From JBCCFX01 sp039029515 (GTDB taxonomy: Bacteria > Planctomycetota > Phycisphaerae > Phycisphaerales > SM1A02), in NCBI GenBank assembly GCA_039029515.1, contig JBCCFX010000046.1, positions 1-20,875 on the forward strand: a DNA stretch of 20,875 nt. The letters run 5' to 3'. How positions within the stretch are numbered: position 1 is the stretch's first letter; each line of letters begins with the position of its first letter. Below, piece by piece: positions 7,892-15,536 of the stretch. Under the pieces are notes generated by a model, which ran no database searches, was not told the DNA's origin, and saw nothing but the letters and a program-made list of their open reading frames with translations. A program made the position numbers and the translations under genes.

Positions 7892-10072
7892 ATGACAGCG
7901 ATGAAGTTGAAGCGATTCCGAGTAACGAAGTTCCGTTCCGTGCAGGACAGTGGTTGGATCGACGCAAGCGAGATCACCTCGCTTGTAGGGACCAATGAGT
8001 CCGGGAAGACCAACCTGCTGCTGCCGTTGTGGAAGCTCCGCCCGGCAAAGGACGGTGCGATAAACCTATTGGCGGATGCGCCTCGCGCAGAATACGGCGA
8101 GATCAGACACGCAAGGACCAAGCCAGTTTTCATTCGGGCTGACTTCGCGGTGCCGGAATCACTCTCGCTAGAGCTCGCTGCAGTGACGGGACTCCCTGCA
8201 GATCAACTTCGTGTTGTGCAGGTCACGAGGGCGCTGGACAGCCGTTACGGCATTGGCTTCCCTGACGCCGATACAGATCGGCGTCCCCCTGCGGCGGAAG
8301 TCATAGAAGCGATCACTGCGACTCGCGATGCAGTCACACCAACTGAGCCTAGTGGCAAGGCTGATGGAGTGCTGAAGGTTGCTCTTCTACAGAAGCTCGA
8401 AAGAGGACTTGTGCTCGCGGGGGATGGTGGGGAAAGGCTGGGCCTGGAAACGCTGACGGCGATAGGTAAGGTGATCGATGCCGGCGCGATCGCTGAGGCT
8501 CCGGCTCGTTCTATGGTGGCACCACGCTTCGGACAGCTTGTTGACTCGCTTGCAGCACATGTTGATCGATTGAAGCAGCCGGCTCCACAGCAAAGCGCGG
8601 AGATCGTTGACCTTGTTGTCAGCCGACTTCCAGCGTTCGTCTACTACACAACCTACGGGAATCTCGACTCAGAGATCTACCTGCCGCACGTCATCGAGAA
8701 CCTCAAGCGCGATGACCTCACAGGTCGGGATGAGGCCAGGGCTCGCACGCTGCGAGTGCTCTTTGAGTTCGTGCGCCTCGACGCTGAGGAGATCCTAGAA
8801 TTGGGGCGTGAGGCACCTGCCGCGGAAGCGGGCAAGGAACCATCAGACACCGAGATCGCCGCGGACGCCGAGAAGAAGAAGGAACGCGAAGTTCTACTCA
8901 AATCAGCCTCTGCAAGTCTCACAAGCCGATTTCGAGATTGGTGGCGGCAGGGTGAGTACCGCTTTGACTTCGCGGCGGACGGGTCCCACTTTCGAATCTG
9001 GGTGTCTGACGACAAGCGGCCGGAGCCCGTCGAATTGGAAGGCAGGAGCACTGGACTCCAGTGGTTCCTTAGCTTCTACCTGATCTTCCTTGTTGAGAGC
9101 AAGGAGGCGCACAACGGCGCCGTGCTACTGCTCGATGAGCCTGGGTTGTCGTTGCATCCGATCGCACAGATGGACCTCTCCGCTTTTTTCGAGAATCTGG
9201 CGAAGCAGAATCAGTTGATCTACACCACCCACTCGCCGTTTCTCGTCGATACGGATCACCTTGATCGGGTTCGGGCTGTATACGTGGACGATAACGGCAA
9301 TACGGTGTCGAGCCCTGAGCTGCGGCGCGGGTCGGCTGGAGCATTATCGAAGTCGATCTACGCCGCTCATGCCGCGCTCGGACTCCGCATGACCGATCTC
9401 GACTTCGCTGGCACCGAGTCAGTTATCGTCGAGGGTAGGTCGGATCAGATCTACTGTACAACGATGCGGAATCAGCTGATAAGTGGCGGTAGGCTCCAGG
9501 CGCGTCGGGAGTTCCGTTTCGTCCCGAGCAAGGGGGTCAAGGGAATCCGCGCAGTCGCATCGATTCTAACAGGGCGTGACGAGCGCCTGCCTCTCGTTCT
9601 ATGCGATGGAGACGTCGCAGGAAAGGAACTTGCTAAGCACCTTCGGAAGGATCTCTACGCCGAGGCACCCGACCGAGTCATCGTTCTCAGTGAATTGCTC
9701 GGAGTTGATGGCCTAGAGACTGAGGATCTATTCCCACTGGAAGTTATGTCTTCTTTAGTCGACAAGATGCTACGCGGACCAGACGAAGATCCCTTTGATA
9801 CAGGCCCCGATGGAGGCCCGATTGTTGACCAAATCGAAGCTTATGCAGTGAAGCATGACATCGAAATTGAACAGGGATGGAAAGTGGTGCTCGGGGAGCG
9901 AATGAAGTCTCGGGTGTTGCGAGAGGATCTGGCAGCCGACTTGTGGGTCGAGTCGTTGAATAGATGGATGGCGATCTTCGCACGATTGAACGGAGATGCT
10001 GAGACAGCATCAATAATCGAGGTAAAACGCAAGGTGCCCGCGACCAAGTTCGAGCGGTCAACTGCCGACTGA
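7892..10072 (+). CDS. OLD-family ATP-dependent nuclease (AAA ATPase + TOPRIM)
   Basis: This encodes 726 residues from the ATG at 7892, which has GGAGG 6 bases upstream; the frame extends back to 7877 without a ribosome site. The N-terminal ABC/SMC-type ATPase has Walker A GTNESGKT at 33-40. A long insertion follows, with a helical, charged stretch at about 270-345. Then come an RSTGLQWFLSFYL signature-like segment near 385-397, Walker B LLLDEP (Asp415, Glu416) and the H-loop YTTHSPFLV at about 444. The C-terminal TOPRIM half has the conserved acidic sites VEGRSD (Glu514, Asp518) and CDGDVAG (Asp572, Asp574), then ETEDLFP. This is the order of OLD-family nucleases (phage P2 Old, Gabija GajA), in which ATP binding controls metal-dependent DNA cutting. 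There is no UvrD-like GajB partner. Two unknown genes lie divergently instead, and ssrA is next. All catalytic residues look intact. Confidence 0.9.
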   Translation: MTAMKLKRFRVTKFRSVQDSGWIDASEITSLVGTNESGKTNLLLPLWKLRPAKDGAINLLADAPRAEYGEIRHARTKPVFIRADFAVPESLSLELAAVTGLPADQLRVVQVTRALDSRYGIGFPDADTDRRPPAAEVIEAITATRDAVTPTEPSGKADGVLKVALLQKLERGLVLAGDGGERLGLETLTAIGKVIDAGAIAEAPARSMVAPRFGQLVDSLAAHVDRLKQPAPQQSAEIVDLVVSRLPAFVYYTTYGNLDSEIYLPHVIENLKRDDLTGRDEARARTLRVLFEFVRLDAEEILELGREAPAAEAGKEPSDTEIAADAEKKKEREVLLKSASASLTSRFRDWWRQGEYRFDFAADGSHFRIWVSDDKRPEPVELEGRSTGLQWFLSFYLIFLVESKEAHNGAVLLLDEPGLSLHPIAQMDLSAFFENLAKQNQLIYTTHSPFLVDTDHLDRVRAVYVDDNGNTVSSPELRRGSAGALSKSIYAAHAALGLRMTDLDFAGTESVIVEGRSDQIYCTTMRNQLISGGRLQARREFRFVPSKGVKGIRAVASILTGRDERLPLVLCDGDVAGKELAKHLRKDLYAEAPDRVIVLSELLGVDGLETEDLFPLEVMSSLVDKMLRGPDEDPFDTGPDGGPIVDQIEAYAVKHDIEIEQGWKVVLGERMKSRVLREDLAADLWVESLNRWMAIFARLNGDAETASIIEVKRKVPATKFERSTAD

Positions 10073-10080
10073 GCAGGTAC

Positions 10081-10101
10081 GGCGGGTTCGGAGAACCCGC
10101 C
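10081..10101. terminator. Hairpin between the OLD-type gene and tmRNA
   Basis: A perfect 9-bp stem (GGCGGGTTC at 10081-10089, GAACCCGCC at 10093-10101, 3-base loop) begins 8 bases after the stop codon of the OLD-type gene and 26 bases past the tmRNA 3' end. It lies between convergent transcription units, so it may act in both directions. Neither side has a T-run, so it is not a classical intrinsic terminator. Confidence 0.5.
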
Positions 10102-10126
10102 CGACACGATTGTGATTTGAAGAAAG

Positions 10127-10474
10127 TGGAGCCGGGGGGATTCGAACCCCCGTGCCGTGACAGTCAGAACGCCGCGTCTACACGTGTAGTCGTCTGTTTA
10201 ATCTCGGTCGCATGGACGCGAAACGACACGCTTCCATGAAACCATGATTGACAATTGTCTCACGCCTTGAGCGCCAATCACACTCGCAACGCCAGCCCGA
10301 TAGTTTTTGATGCGCGCCCCATCGGGCGTCAGACGCACATCATCGCGGAACTTTAAGCCGCGAGAGCGTACTGGTTAGTGCCAGTTAAAAGTTTTGCATC
10401 CTTTTTACGTGGCAAGGATGCTCCACGACGCGCAACGACGAACCTTCCCTGTCCGGTCGATACCATTCGGCCCC
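10127..10474 (-). ncRNA. ssrA: tmRNA (transfer-messenger RNA)
   Basis: This is a one-piece tmRNA of 348 bases on the minus strand. The 5' end reads GGGGCCGAATGGTATCGAC and the 3' end GGGGGTTCGAATCCCCCCGG followed by CTCCA, giving a 7-bp acceptor stem with one G-U pair, a T-stem with a perfect TTCGAAT loop, and discriminator A at 10127. CCA is not encoded, as the next bases are CTTTC. Between the tRNA-like ends lie the expected tag ORF (10353-10397, ending TAA) and GC-rich pseudoknot-forming segments. With SmpB and EF-Tu it rescues ribosomes stalled on broken mRNA and tags the peptide for proteolysis; smpB is not in the window. Its 3' end faces the OLD-type cassette. The heptamer repeats at 10491-10524 fall in its promoter region. 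Confidence 0.95.
10353..10397 (-). other. tmRNA proteolysis tag reading frame
   Basis: Inside the tmRNA a GCA resume codon at 10395-10397 opens a 14-codon frame translating to AKLLTGTNQYALAA, then TAA at 10353-10355. The YALAA end is the usual ClpXP-recognised degron. The first nine residues differ strongly from the common ANDEN-type tag. ACTGG / CCAGT within the frame could form the helix usually found in the second half of the tag. The exact resume codon is inferred from frame and position. Confidence 0.85.
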
Positions 10475-10490
10475 AAGATGTGAAAGAGCG

Positions 10491-10524
10491 GTCAGCTGTC
10501 AGCTGTCAGCTTTCAGCTGACAGC
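10491..10524. repeat. GTCAGCT heptamer repeat with inverted copy
   Basis: GTCAGCT occurs three times head to tail from 10491, followed by the variant TTCAGCT and then the reverse complement. GCTGTCAGCT at 10502-10511 and AGCTGACAGC at 10515-10524 form a perfect 10-bp stem with a TTC loop. The repeat occupies about positions -17 to -50 upstream of the tmRNA 5' end, so it could influence ssrA transcription or end transcripts from adk. It is clearly non-coding. Confidence 0.85.
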
Positions 10525-10530
10525 GTTTAT

Positions 10531-10586
10531 CGTTGACCGTTGGTCGTTCTTAATATTCCGATGCGGTCAACGAAGAACGGTCAACG
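10531..10586. repeat. CGTTNNN heptamer array in inverted orientation
   Basis: Three plus-strand heptamers CGTTGAC, CGTTGGT and CGTTCTT (10531-10551) are followed, after a 14-base spacer, by three heptamers in the opposite orientation (GTCAACG at 10566, AAGAACG at 10573, GTCAACG at 10580). The two halves can fold into a long stem, including an 11-bp match CGTTGACCGTT / AACGGTCAACG. It starts 11 bases past the adk stop codon on the minus strand, so it is a candidate adk 3' structure. Confidence 0.8.
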
Positions 10587-10596
10587 ACACACAATC

Positions 10597-11202
10597 CTAC
10601 GCTGCCCCCGTACTCGAGTCGATGCGCAGCGCATCCTGAATTCGGCCGAAGACCTCGTCCATCGTGCCGATGGGGTCGATTCGACCAATCAACTCCGACG
10701 CGTAGCAGCCGATCACCGGCGCGGTCTTCTCGTCGTACTCCTCGTAGCGCCGGCGAATCACCGACTCATCCATGTCGTCGTGACGATTCTGTTCTTCGCC
10801 GCGACGCTTGATGCGCTCTACCATTACGTCGATGTCACTCACCTCGAAGAAGAGGATCTGCTCGACATCGATGTACGCCTTCATCAACTGCACCTGCGTC
10901 ACGCTGCGCGGAATGCCGTCGAGCACGAGCAGGTCCTTGCTCGGCGAATACTGGCCGTTGGCAATCATGCCTTCAACGTGCTCGTGCCAGATCTCCACCG
11001 TCAACTCGTCCGGCACCAGCAGACCCTGCGATGAATACTCGTGGAACTTCGCGCCGTGCGGCGAGTCCGGATCTAGCGCGCGGAAGATGTCGCCAGTCGC
11101 GAGATGAACGTAGCCGTCCATCGCGCCAAGCCGTTTGCCCTGGGTTCCCTTGCCCACGCCGGGCGGCCCGAAGAGCAACACACATCGATACGGATTCACC
11201 AT
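10597..11202 (-). CDS. adk: Adenylate kinase
   Basis: This encodes 201 residues from the ATG at 11202, which has GGAG sites 2 and 9 bases upstream; a GTG at 11220 is in frame but less likely. The protein catalyses ATP + AMP to 2 ADP in the cytoplasm. Visible signatures are the P-loop GPPGVGKGTQ at about 11-20, the AMP-binding ATGDIFRA near 35, LDGIPRS near 92 (the family usually has DGFPR, here Ile for Phe), and the helical RHDD...RRRYEEYDEKTAPVI near 137-160. The LID is short and carries no zinc cysteines, giving a 'short' type enzyme somewhat below the usual 210-220 residues. It is divergent from recJ and followed by the heptamer repeat cluster. Sequence and length agree well with the family. 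Confidence 0.92.
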   Translation of the reverse strand: MVNPYRCVLLFGPPGVGKGTQGKRLGAMDGYVHLATGDIFRALDPDSPHGAKFHEYSSQGLLVPDELTVEIWHEHVEGMIANGQYSPSKDLLVLDGIPRSVTQVQLMKAYIDVEQILFFEVSDIDVMVERIKRRGEEQNRHDDMDESVIRRRYEEYDEKTAPVIGCYASELIGRIDPIGTMDEVFGRIQDALRIDSSTGAA

Positions 11203-11345
11203 GACTCCAGACTCCAGCACCCTCGGGCCATTGGCCCGCTTCCAAGGGGAAACATCGCATTATGACCGCCTGCACAACGTGACGCAAAGGTCCCGCCCGA
11301 ATGCCGGCAGTGGTTCGTCGGCATCTCGTCGGGTAGGCTTCAGCG
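11203..11345. promoter_or_regulatory. Divergent adk / recJ intergenic region
   Basis: These 143 bases separate the adk start on the minus strand from the recJ start on the plus strand and must contain both promoters. No convincing -35/-10 pair is visible. The only clear elements are the GGAG ribosome sites next to adk. Confidence 0.45.
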
Positions 11346-13130
11346 ATGCGTGGAATGACGCGCCGGTGGAAACTGCAGGAGGCGGCCGCCGACGGCCCGA
11401 CGACCGGGACGGAGCCAGATGCTTCGCGCGGTCGACATGCCGATCGCGTGCTGATTGAACGCATATTGCGGTCTCGCGGCATCCACGATTCGACGGCGAT
11501 CGAGTCGTTCTGCGACCCCCGTTTATCCAACCTCCATCCACCCAATCATATTCCAAACAATGCCCGGGCCGCCGAACGACTGGTCGATGCGGTCCGGTCG
11601 GGCCGGACGGTTGCGATCTACGGCGATTACGACGTCGATGGCATTACCGCGACGTCGATTCTCTTCCATATCATCCGAACGGCTGAGCCGAAGGCCGATG
11701 TCCGGACGTACGTGCCGCACCGACTCGAGGAAGGCTACGGCCTGAACGCCGAAGCGCTGCGGCAGCTCCGCCGCGATGGCGCGGATGTCGTGGTCAGCGT
11801 CGACTCCGGCGTGACGGCGGTCGAACCTGCGGCCGTGGCGAAAGAGATCGGGCTCGAACTCATCATCACCGACCATCACGAAATGCCGACCGATGGCATT
11901 CTGCCTGATGCGTTGATCGTGCATCCGCGTCTGCCCGGCAGCGCGTATCCGAACGGTGATCTCTGCGGCGCGGGCGTCGCGTTCAAACTCGCGTGGCAGT
12001 TCGCGATCGAATGGTGTCAGTCGGAGCGCGTGAGTGATGTCTTCAAGCAAGCGCTGATGCAACTGTTGCCGCTCGCCGCACTCGGCACGATTGCAGACAT
12101 CGTGCCGCTCACGGGCGAGAATCGAATTCTCACCGCGTTCGGTTTGCGCCTGATTCGTTCCACAGAACTCACCGGCCTCAAGGCGTTGATCAAGGCGAGC
12201 GAACTCGAGAGTGACTCGATCGATGCGGAGAAAGTCGGCTTCGTGCTCGGGCCGCGACTCAATGCGATCGGACGAATGGGACACGCCGCAGATGCCGTTC
12301 GGCTGTTCACTGAAGCGAACGATGCAGATGCGATGTCGATCGCGCAACAACTTGCCCAGTACAACAAGGAACGGCAGAAGACAGAGCGGCGCATCGTGGA
12401 TCAGGCGTGCAAGCGCGCTGAGGAAGCCGGCATGACGCTGGATGATCGACGCGGCATCGTGCTCGCGCATCCGGACTGGCATCCGGGCGTCGTCGGCATC
12501 GTCGCCAGTCGCCTGGTGGATCGATTCGGTCGCCCGGCGATCATCATGCGCGATCTCGATGGTCAGTGTCAGGGATCCGGGCGCAGTGTCGATGGCTTCA
12601 ATCTGCATCAGGCATTGATGCGATGTGAGTCGCACCTCGACACGTTTGGCGGACATCATGCCGCGGCGGGACTGCGTCTGCAGAGCAGTGCGTTGCCGGC
12701 ATTTACTGAGGCGTTCATCGCACAGGCGAATGCGGCCATTGAGATCAACGAACTCGTGCCGGTGCTGCACATCGATTGCTCGGCGAGCCTGACGGAATTC
12801 AGCCTGCCTGCGGTTGAAGGTTTACAGAAGCTGTCGCCGTTCGGAAAGTCGAATCGTAAGCCGACGTTTCTGCTGACGGATCTTGCGGTGGATGAAGCGC
12901 CGCGCCAGATGGGATCAAACGGTCGGCATCTCATGGTGCGCTTGCGCCAGGATGGTCCGAATGGTCGCCGGTTGGTGCGCGCGGTGTGGTGGAACGCCGG
13001 CAGTCGCGTGTCGGAGATTGCGCCAGGCATGCGGCTCGACGCGGCGATCGAGCCGAAGCTGAATCACTGGCAAGGTCGGACGAGCGTCGAGGCTGAGATC
13101 AGGGATGTGAGGGTCAGAAGCGAGTCGTGA
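11346..13130 (+). CDS. recJ: Single-stranded-DNA-specific exonuclease RecJ
   Basis: This encodes 594 residues, close to the usual 550-600. RecJ degrades single-stranded DNA 5' to 3' in the RecF recombination pathway and in mismatch and base-excision repair. The DHH phosphoesterase core shows AIYGDYDVDGITATS (about 90-104), VSVDSG (150-155) and the name-giving IITDHHE (173-179), followed by DLCGAGVAFKLAW near 200. The DHHA1 half has HPDWHPGVVGIVASRL near 377, GSGRS near 413 and TFGGHHAAAGL near 431. The C-terminal 130 residues form the OB-type domain (ALNGKS-like region SPFGKSNRKPTF near 497). All metal-binding Asp/His motifs are present. The start at 11346 has only a weak AGG upstream; an ATG at 11355 is an alternative. 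It is divergent from adk and followed by a heptamer repeat region. Confidence 0.95.
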   Translation: MRGMTRRWKLQEAAADGPTTGTEPDASRGRHADRVLIERILRSRGIHDSTAIESFCDPRLSNLHPPNHIPNNARAAERLVDAVRSGRTVAIYGDYDVDGITATSILFHIIRTAEPKADVRTYVPHRLEEGYGLNAEALRQLRRDGADVVVSVDSGVTAVEPAAVAKEIGLELIITDHHEMPTDGILPDALIVHPRLPGSAYPNGDLCGAGVAFKLAWQFAIEWCQSERVSDVFKQALMQLLPLAALGTIADIVPLTGENRILTAFGLRLIRSTELTGLKALIKASELESDSIDAEKVGFVLGPRLNAIGRMGHAADAVRLFTEANDADAMSIAQQLAQYNKERQKTERRIVDQACKRAEEAGMTLDDRRGIVLAHPDWHPGVVGIVASRLVDRFGRPAIIMRDLDGQCQGSGRSVDGFNLHQALMRCESHLDTFGGHHAAAGLRLQSSALPAFTEAFIAQANAAIEINELVPVLHIDCSASLTEFSLPAVEGLQKLSPFGKSNRKPTFLLTDLAVDEAPRQMGSNGRHLMVRLRQDGPNGRRLVRAVWWNAGSRVSEIAPGMRLDAAIEPKLNHWQGRTSVEAEIRDVRVRSES

Positions 13131-13213
13131 CTCGCGACTGGCGACTGGCGACTGATGCTGTGTCGTCTTGGACTTGGACTCGTTCGAATCGCGAGTCGCA
13201 AATCACAAGTCGC
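13129..13213. repeat. GCGACTG heptamer repeat and inverted copies after recJ
   Basis: GCGACTG is repeated three times without error at 13134-13154, starting right after the recJ stop codon. Matching sequence in the opposite orientation follows: GACTCGCG at 13129-13136 pairs with CGCGAGTC at 13190-13197, and AGTCGC recurs at 13194 and 13208. The region separates the convergent ends of recJ and the CNNM gene ending at 13219, so a folded 3' structure serving both is plausible. A hexamer doublet TTGGAC lies between the arms. Confidence 0.8.
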
Positions 13214-13218
13214 TTCCG

Positions 13219-14202
13219 TCACCATACCGCCAGTTCGCCGGTCAGCGGTTCGACAAGATCCTTGAGTGTGACGATGCCGAGTTTGCGCCGTGTGCGCGGA
13301 TGTTCGATGATGCCCATGGCGATGCGTTCGTGGCGCATTTGTCGGAGGGCATCGCGGATCGGTGTATCGGGTTCAAATGTCAACGTCGGTTGTGCAAGCT
13401 CTTCGGTTGAAACGCCCGGCTTGAGCAACGCATCAAGCAACGGCAGCACACCAACAACATCGCCAGATGTGCTCATCAGCGGGATACGCGAAAAGTCACG
13501 CTTGCGCATCATGGTCTCGCGCTGTTCCTGTGATGCGTTCGCAGGCAGTGTGACGACACGGGCCCACGGCACCATTTCTGTGCCGACGGTCATCTTGCGG
13601 AAGGCGAGCGATCGGTCGACGAGCGTGGTCTGAACTTCGGTGAGCACGCCGGCGCCGAAGCCTTCCTGCATGAGTTGCACGACGCGTTGTCGTCCGGTGG
13701 TAGGGAGTTCCGAAGGCGCGCCGAGGAGGCGGCCCACGAGCCGGCCAAACGTCTGTACAACCGGCGTGAGTCCCGTGAACAGGAACAGATATCGGCAGGT
13801 CGTCAGAAAGCGCGATAGCGCGTACGACCATGTGTCGGTGAACGTGCGAAAGAGATCTTTGGGGAGGATCTCGCCGAACACGAACAGCAACGGTGTGAGA
13901 ATGCAGACGTTGATGATGATGAGTGTGATCGGCGCGATCTGCATGCGATCGAGGATGGCCGAGAGCCCGTAGCTTCCGATGTAGTTGGCAATGTTGTTGC
14001 CGATGAGAATCGTCGCGAGCATGCGCTCGGGTCGGTCAATGAGCGCGCGAAGTCGACGAGCGCACGGGTCGCCCTGGTTCGAACGAATGGTCAGGCGTAC
14101 GCGGTTGATGGTGTACAGCCCGGTCTCCGTGCCGGAGAACAGTGCGCTGAGCGCGAGGCCGACCAATGCAAGGACTGCAAACAGGAGAATGTCGACGGTC
14201 AT
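13219..14202 (-). CDS. CNNM/CBS-domain membrane protein without CorC_HlyC domain
   Basis: This encodes 327 residues, with the ATG at 14202 preceded by GGAGG. It overlaps the stop of the upstream gene by four bases (ATGA), so translation is probably coupled. The CNNM transmembrane domain covers about 1-190 and has the family signature LFSGTETGLY near 22-31, ILIGNNIANY near 65 and FVFGEILPKD near 105. A pair of CBS repeats follows (about 200-325), ending GIVTLKDLVEPLTGEL. The C-terminal CorC_HlyC/transporter-associated domain seen in the upstream paralogue is absent. Family members are linked to magnesium, cobalt or sodium/magnesium transport; the 'hemolysin' name is historical. With its partner it may form a heterodimer, which is inference. 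Confidence 0.88.
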   Translation of the reverse strand: MTVDILLFAVLALVGLALSALFSGTETGLYTINRVRLTIRSNQGDPCARRLRALIDRPERMLATILIGNNIANYIGSYGLSAILDRMQIAPITLIIINVCILTPLLFVFGEILPKDLFRTFTDTWSYALSRFLTTCRYLFLFTGLTPVVQTFGRLVGRLLGAPSELPTTGRQRVVQLMQEGFGAGVLTEVQTTLVDRSLAFRKMTVGTEMVPWARVVTLPANASQEQRETMMRKRDFSRIPLMSTSGDVVGVLPLLDALLKPGVSTEELAQPTLTFEPDTPIRDALRQMRHERIAMGIIEHPRTRRKLGIVTLKDLVEPLTGELAVW

Positions 14203-15536
14203 GCGTCATCCTCCAGGAGGTCTTCGGGTTCGATCGGGTCCTGCAGGCGCACGAGCACCGTTGAGATGCGTGTGCCATCGACATCGTTGACCATCAGTTC
14301 CATGTTGCCGATGCGAACGAGATCGCCTTCAACTGCGGCTCGGCCCAGCGAGTGCGTGATCAATCCGCCGACGGTGGCGACGGGCATGGGAACATGCTCG
14401 GTTCCGAAGGCATCGGCCCAATCGTGGACGCTCATATCGCCGTCGATTTCCCAGGTGCCGAGTCCGACGAGCCGCGCGCCGGTGATCGATGCGGGGAGAT
14501 CGCGATCGACGTCGCCAACAAGTTCTTCTACGGCATCTTCGACGCTGACAATGCCTTCGGTGCCGCCGTACTCATCGACGACGATGGCGGATTGCGTGTG
14601 CGATGACTGGAAGTGCACGTAAAGCTGTTCGAGGTTGGCCATCACCGGGACATACTGCGGCGGCGACATGAATGCGCGTACGGAAACGGTTGATCGCTCG
14701 CTCGCGAGGAGAAATCGCTTCACGTGCAGAACACCGACGATGGAGTCGAGGTCTTCGTGAAAGACCGGCAGTTTCGTCAGGCGTTTCTCGGCAAGGATGG
14801 CGCGGACATCGTCTGCGGTCGCATCATCGGGGATTGCGAGCATCCGGACGCGCGGCGTCATGACGTCGCGCACTTTTCTGCGGCTGATCTCCAGCACTTC
14901 GCGAAGCAAGCGCTGTTCATCTTCGTCGATGACGCCTTGCTCGCCTGAGACGTCGAGCAGTGATTTGAGTTCAGCTTCGTTGAGTTCCGGCGGTCGTTCG
15001 GACGGCGCGGTCAATCGGTTCAACGGGGTCACGATGCACGTGTCGACGGCGACACGCAGCGGCGTGTTGAGTCGGTGGATCGCAAGCAATGGTGGACCGA
15101 CGATGCTGAGGTAGATGGTGCGATGGGAGGTCGCAAGCATCTTCGGCATGACTTCGCCGAACAGGACAATGACGAGCAGGAAGCTCAGGCCGATGAGGAG
15201 TTCGATCGTCGCGCTGTCGCCGGAGCGCATCATCAACACCGAGCCAATGACGAAGTACAGCGAATTGATGGTCATGTTGCCGAGCATGACCGTAATGAGC
15301 AGCATGCGTTGATTGTTGAGCAGCGCATCGACGATACGGGCGAGTCGCGGTCGCCGGCGATTCATGGCGCGGCGTTGTGACTGCGAGATGCCGAACAGTG
15401 CGGTCTCGGAACCGGAGAAGAACGCGCTGCCGATGATCAGCAGGCCACAGAAGGCAAGCAGCCAGATGTCGAGCGCGGTCCATTGCAGGATGGGTGCGTC
15501 GAGCGGTGGCATCGAGGTTGGAGCGTTGGCGATCAC
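14199..15536 (-). CDS. CNNM/CBS/CorC_HlyC-domain membrane protein (hemolysin C / CorB-like)
   Basis: This encodes 445 residues from a GTG at 15536; an ATG at 15512 would give 437, and neither has a good ribosome site. Four hydrophobic segments lie in the first 170 residues with the CNNM hallmark FFSGSETALFGIS near 39-51, VMLGNMTINSLYF and VLFGEVMPKM. An acidic linker (LNEAELKSLLDVSGEQGVIDEDEQRLL) leads into two CBS repeats (VRDVMTPRVRMLAIP near 216, VRAFMSPPQYVPV near 285, VVDEYGGTEGIVSVEDAVEELVG near 318). The C-terminal CorC_HlyC domain covers about 350-430 (ATVGGLITHSLGRAAVEGD). This is the full architecture of CorB/YhdP-type ion transporters, probably for Mg2+. It is the first gene of a two-gene operon with a shorter paralogue at its 3' end. 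Confidence 0.9.
   Translation of the reverse strand: MIANAPTSMPPLDAPILQWTALDIWLLAFCGLLIIGSAFFSGSETALFGISQSQRRAMNRRRPRLARIVDALLNNQRMLLITVMLGNMTINSLYFVIGSVLMMRSGDSATIELLIGLSFLLVIVLFGEVMPKMLATSHRTIYLSIVGPPLLAIHRLNTPLRVAVDTCIVTPLNRLTAPSERPPELNEAELKSLLDVSGEQGVIDEDEQRLLREVLEISRRKVRDVMTPRVRMLAIPDDATADDVRAILAEKRLTKLPVFHEDLDSIVGVLHVKRFLLASERSTVSVRAFMSPPQYVPVMANLEQLYVHFQSSHTQSAIVVDEYGGTEGIVSVEDAVEELVGDVDRDLPASITGARLVGLGTWEIDGDMSVHDWADAFGTEHVPMPVATVGGLITHSLGRAAVEGDLVRIGNMELMVNDVDGTRISTVLVRLQDPIEPEDLLEDDA

Noticed and set aside
7892..10072. Gabija, PARIS or Septu system
   Set aside because: No UvrD-like helicase (GajB) is adjacent, ATPase and TOPRIM are in one protein (unlike AriA/AriB), and no HNH partner (PtuB) is seen.
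10127..10190. Stand-alone tRNA suggested by the GGTTCGAATCCC arm
   Set aside because: No anticodon stem or D-arm lies nearby; the partner acceptor strand is 300 bases away at the tmRNA 5' end, with a tag ORF between.
11523..12770. 415-codon minus-strand open frame across recJ
   Set aside because: Entirely antisense to recJ, which has all family motifs. The shadow frame is Arg/His-rich with no domain or ribosome site, a normal effect of GC-rich codon bias.
10491..13213. CRISPR-like array
   Set aside because: The repeats are 7 bases with no spacers of constant length, and there are no cas genes.
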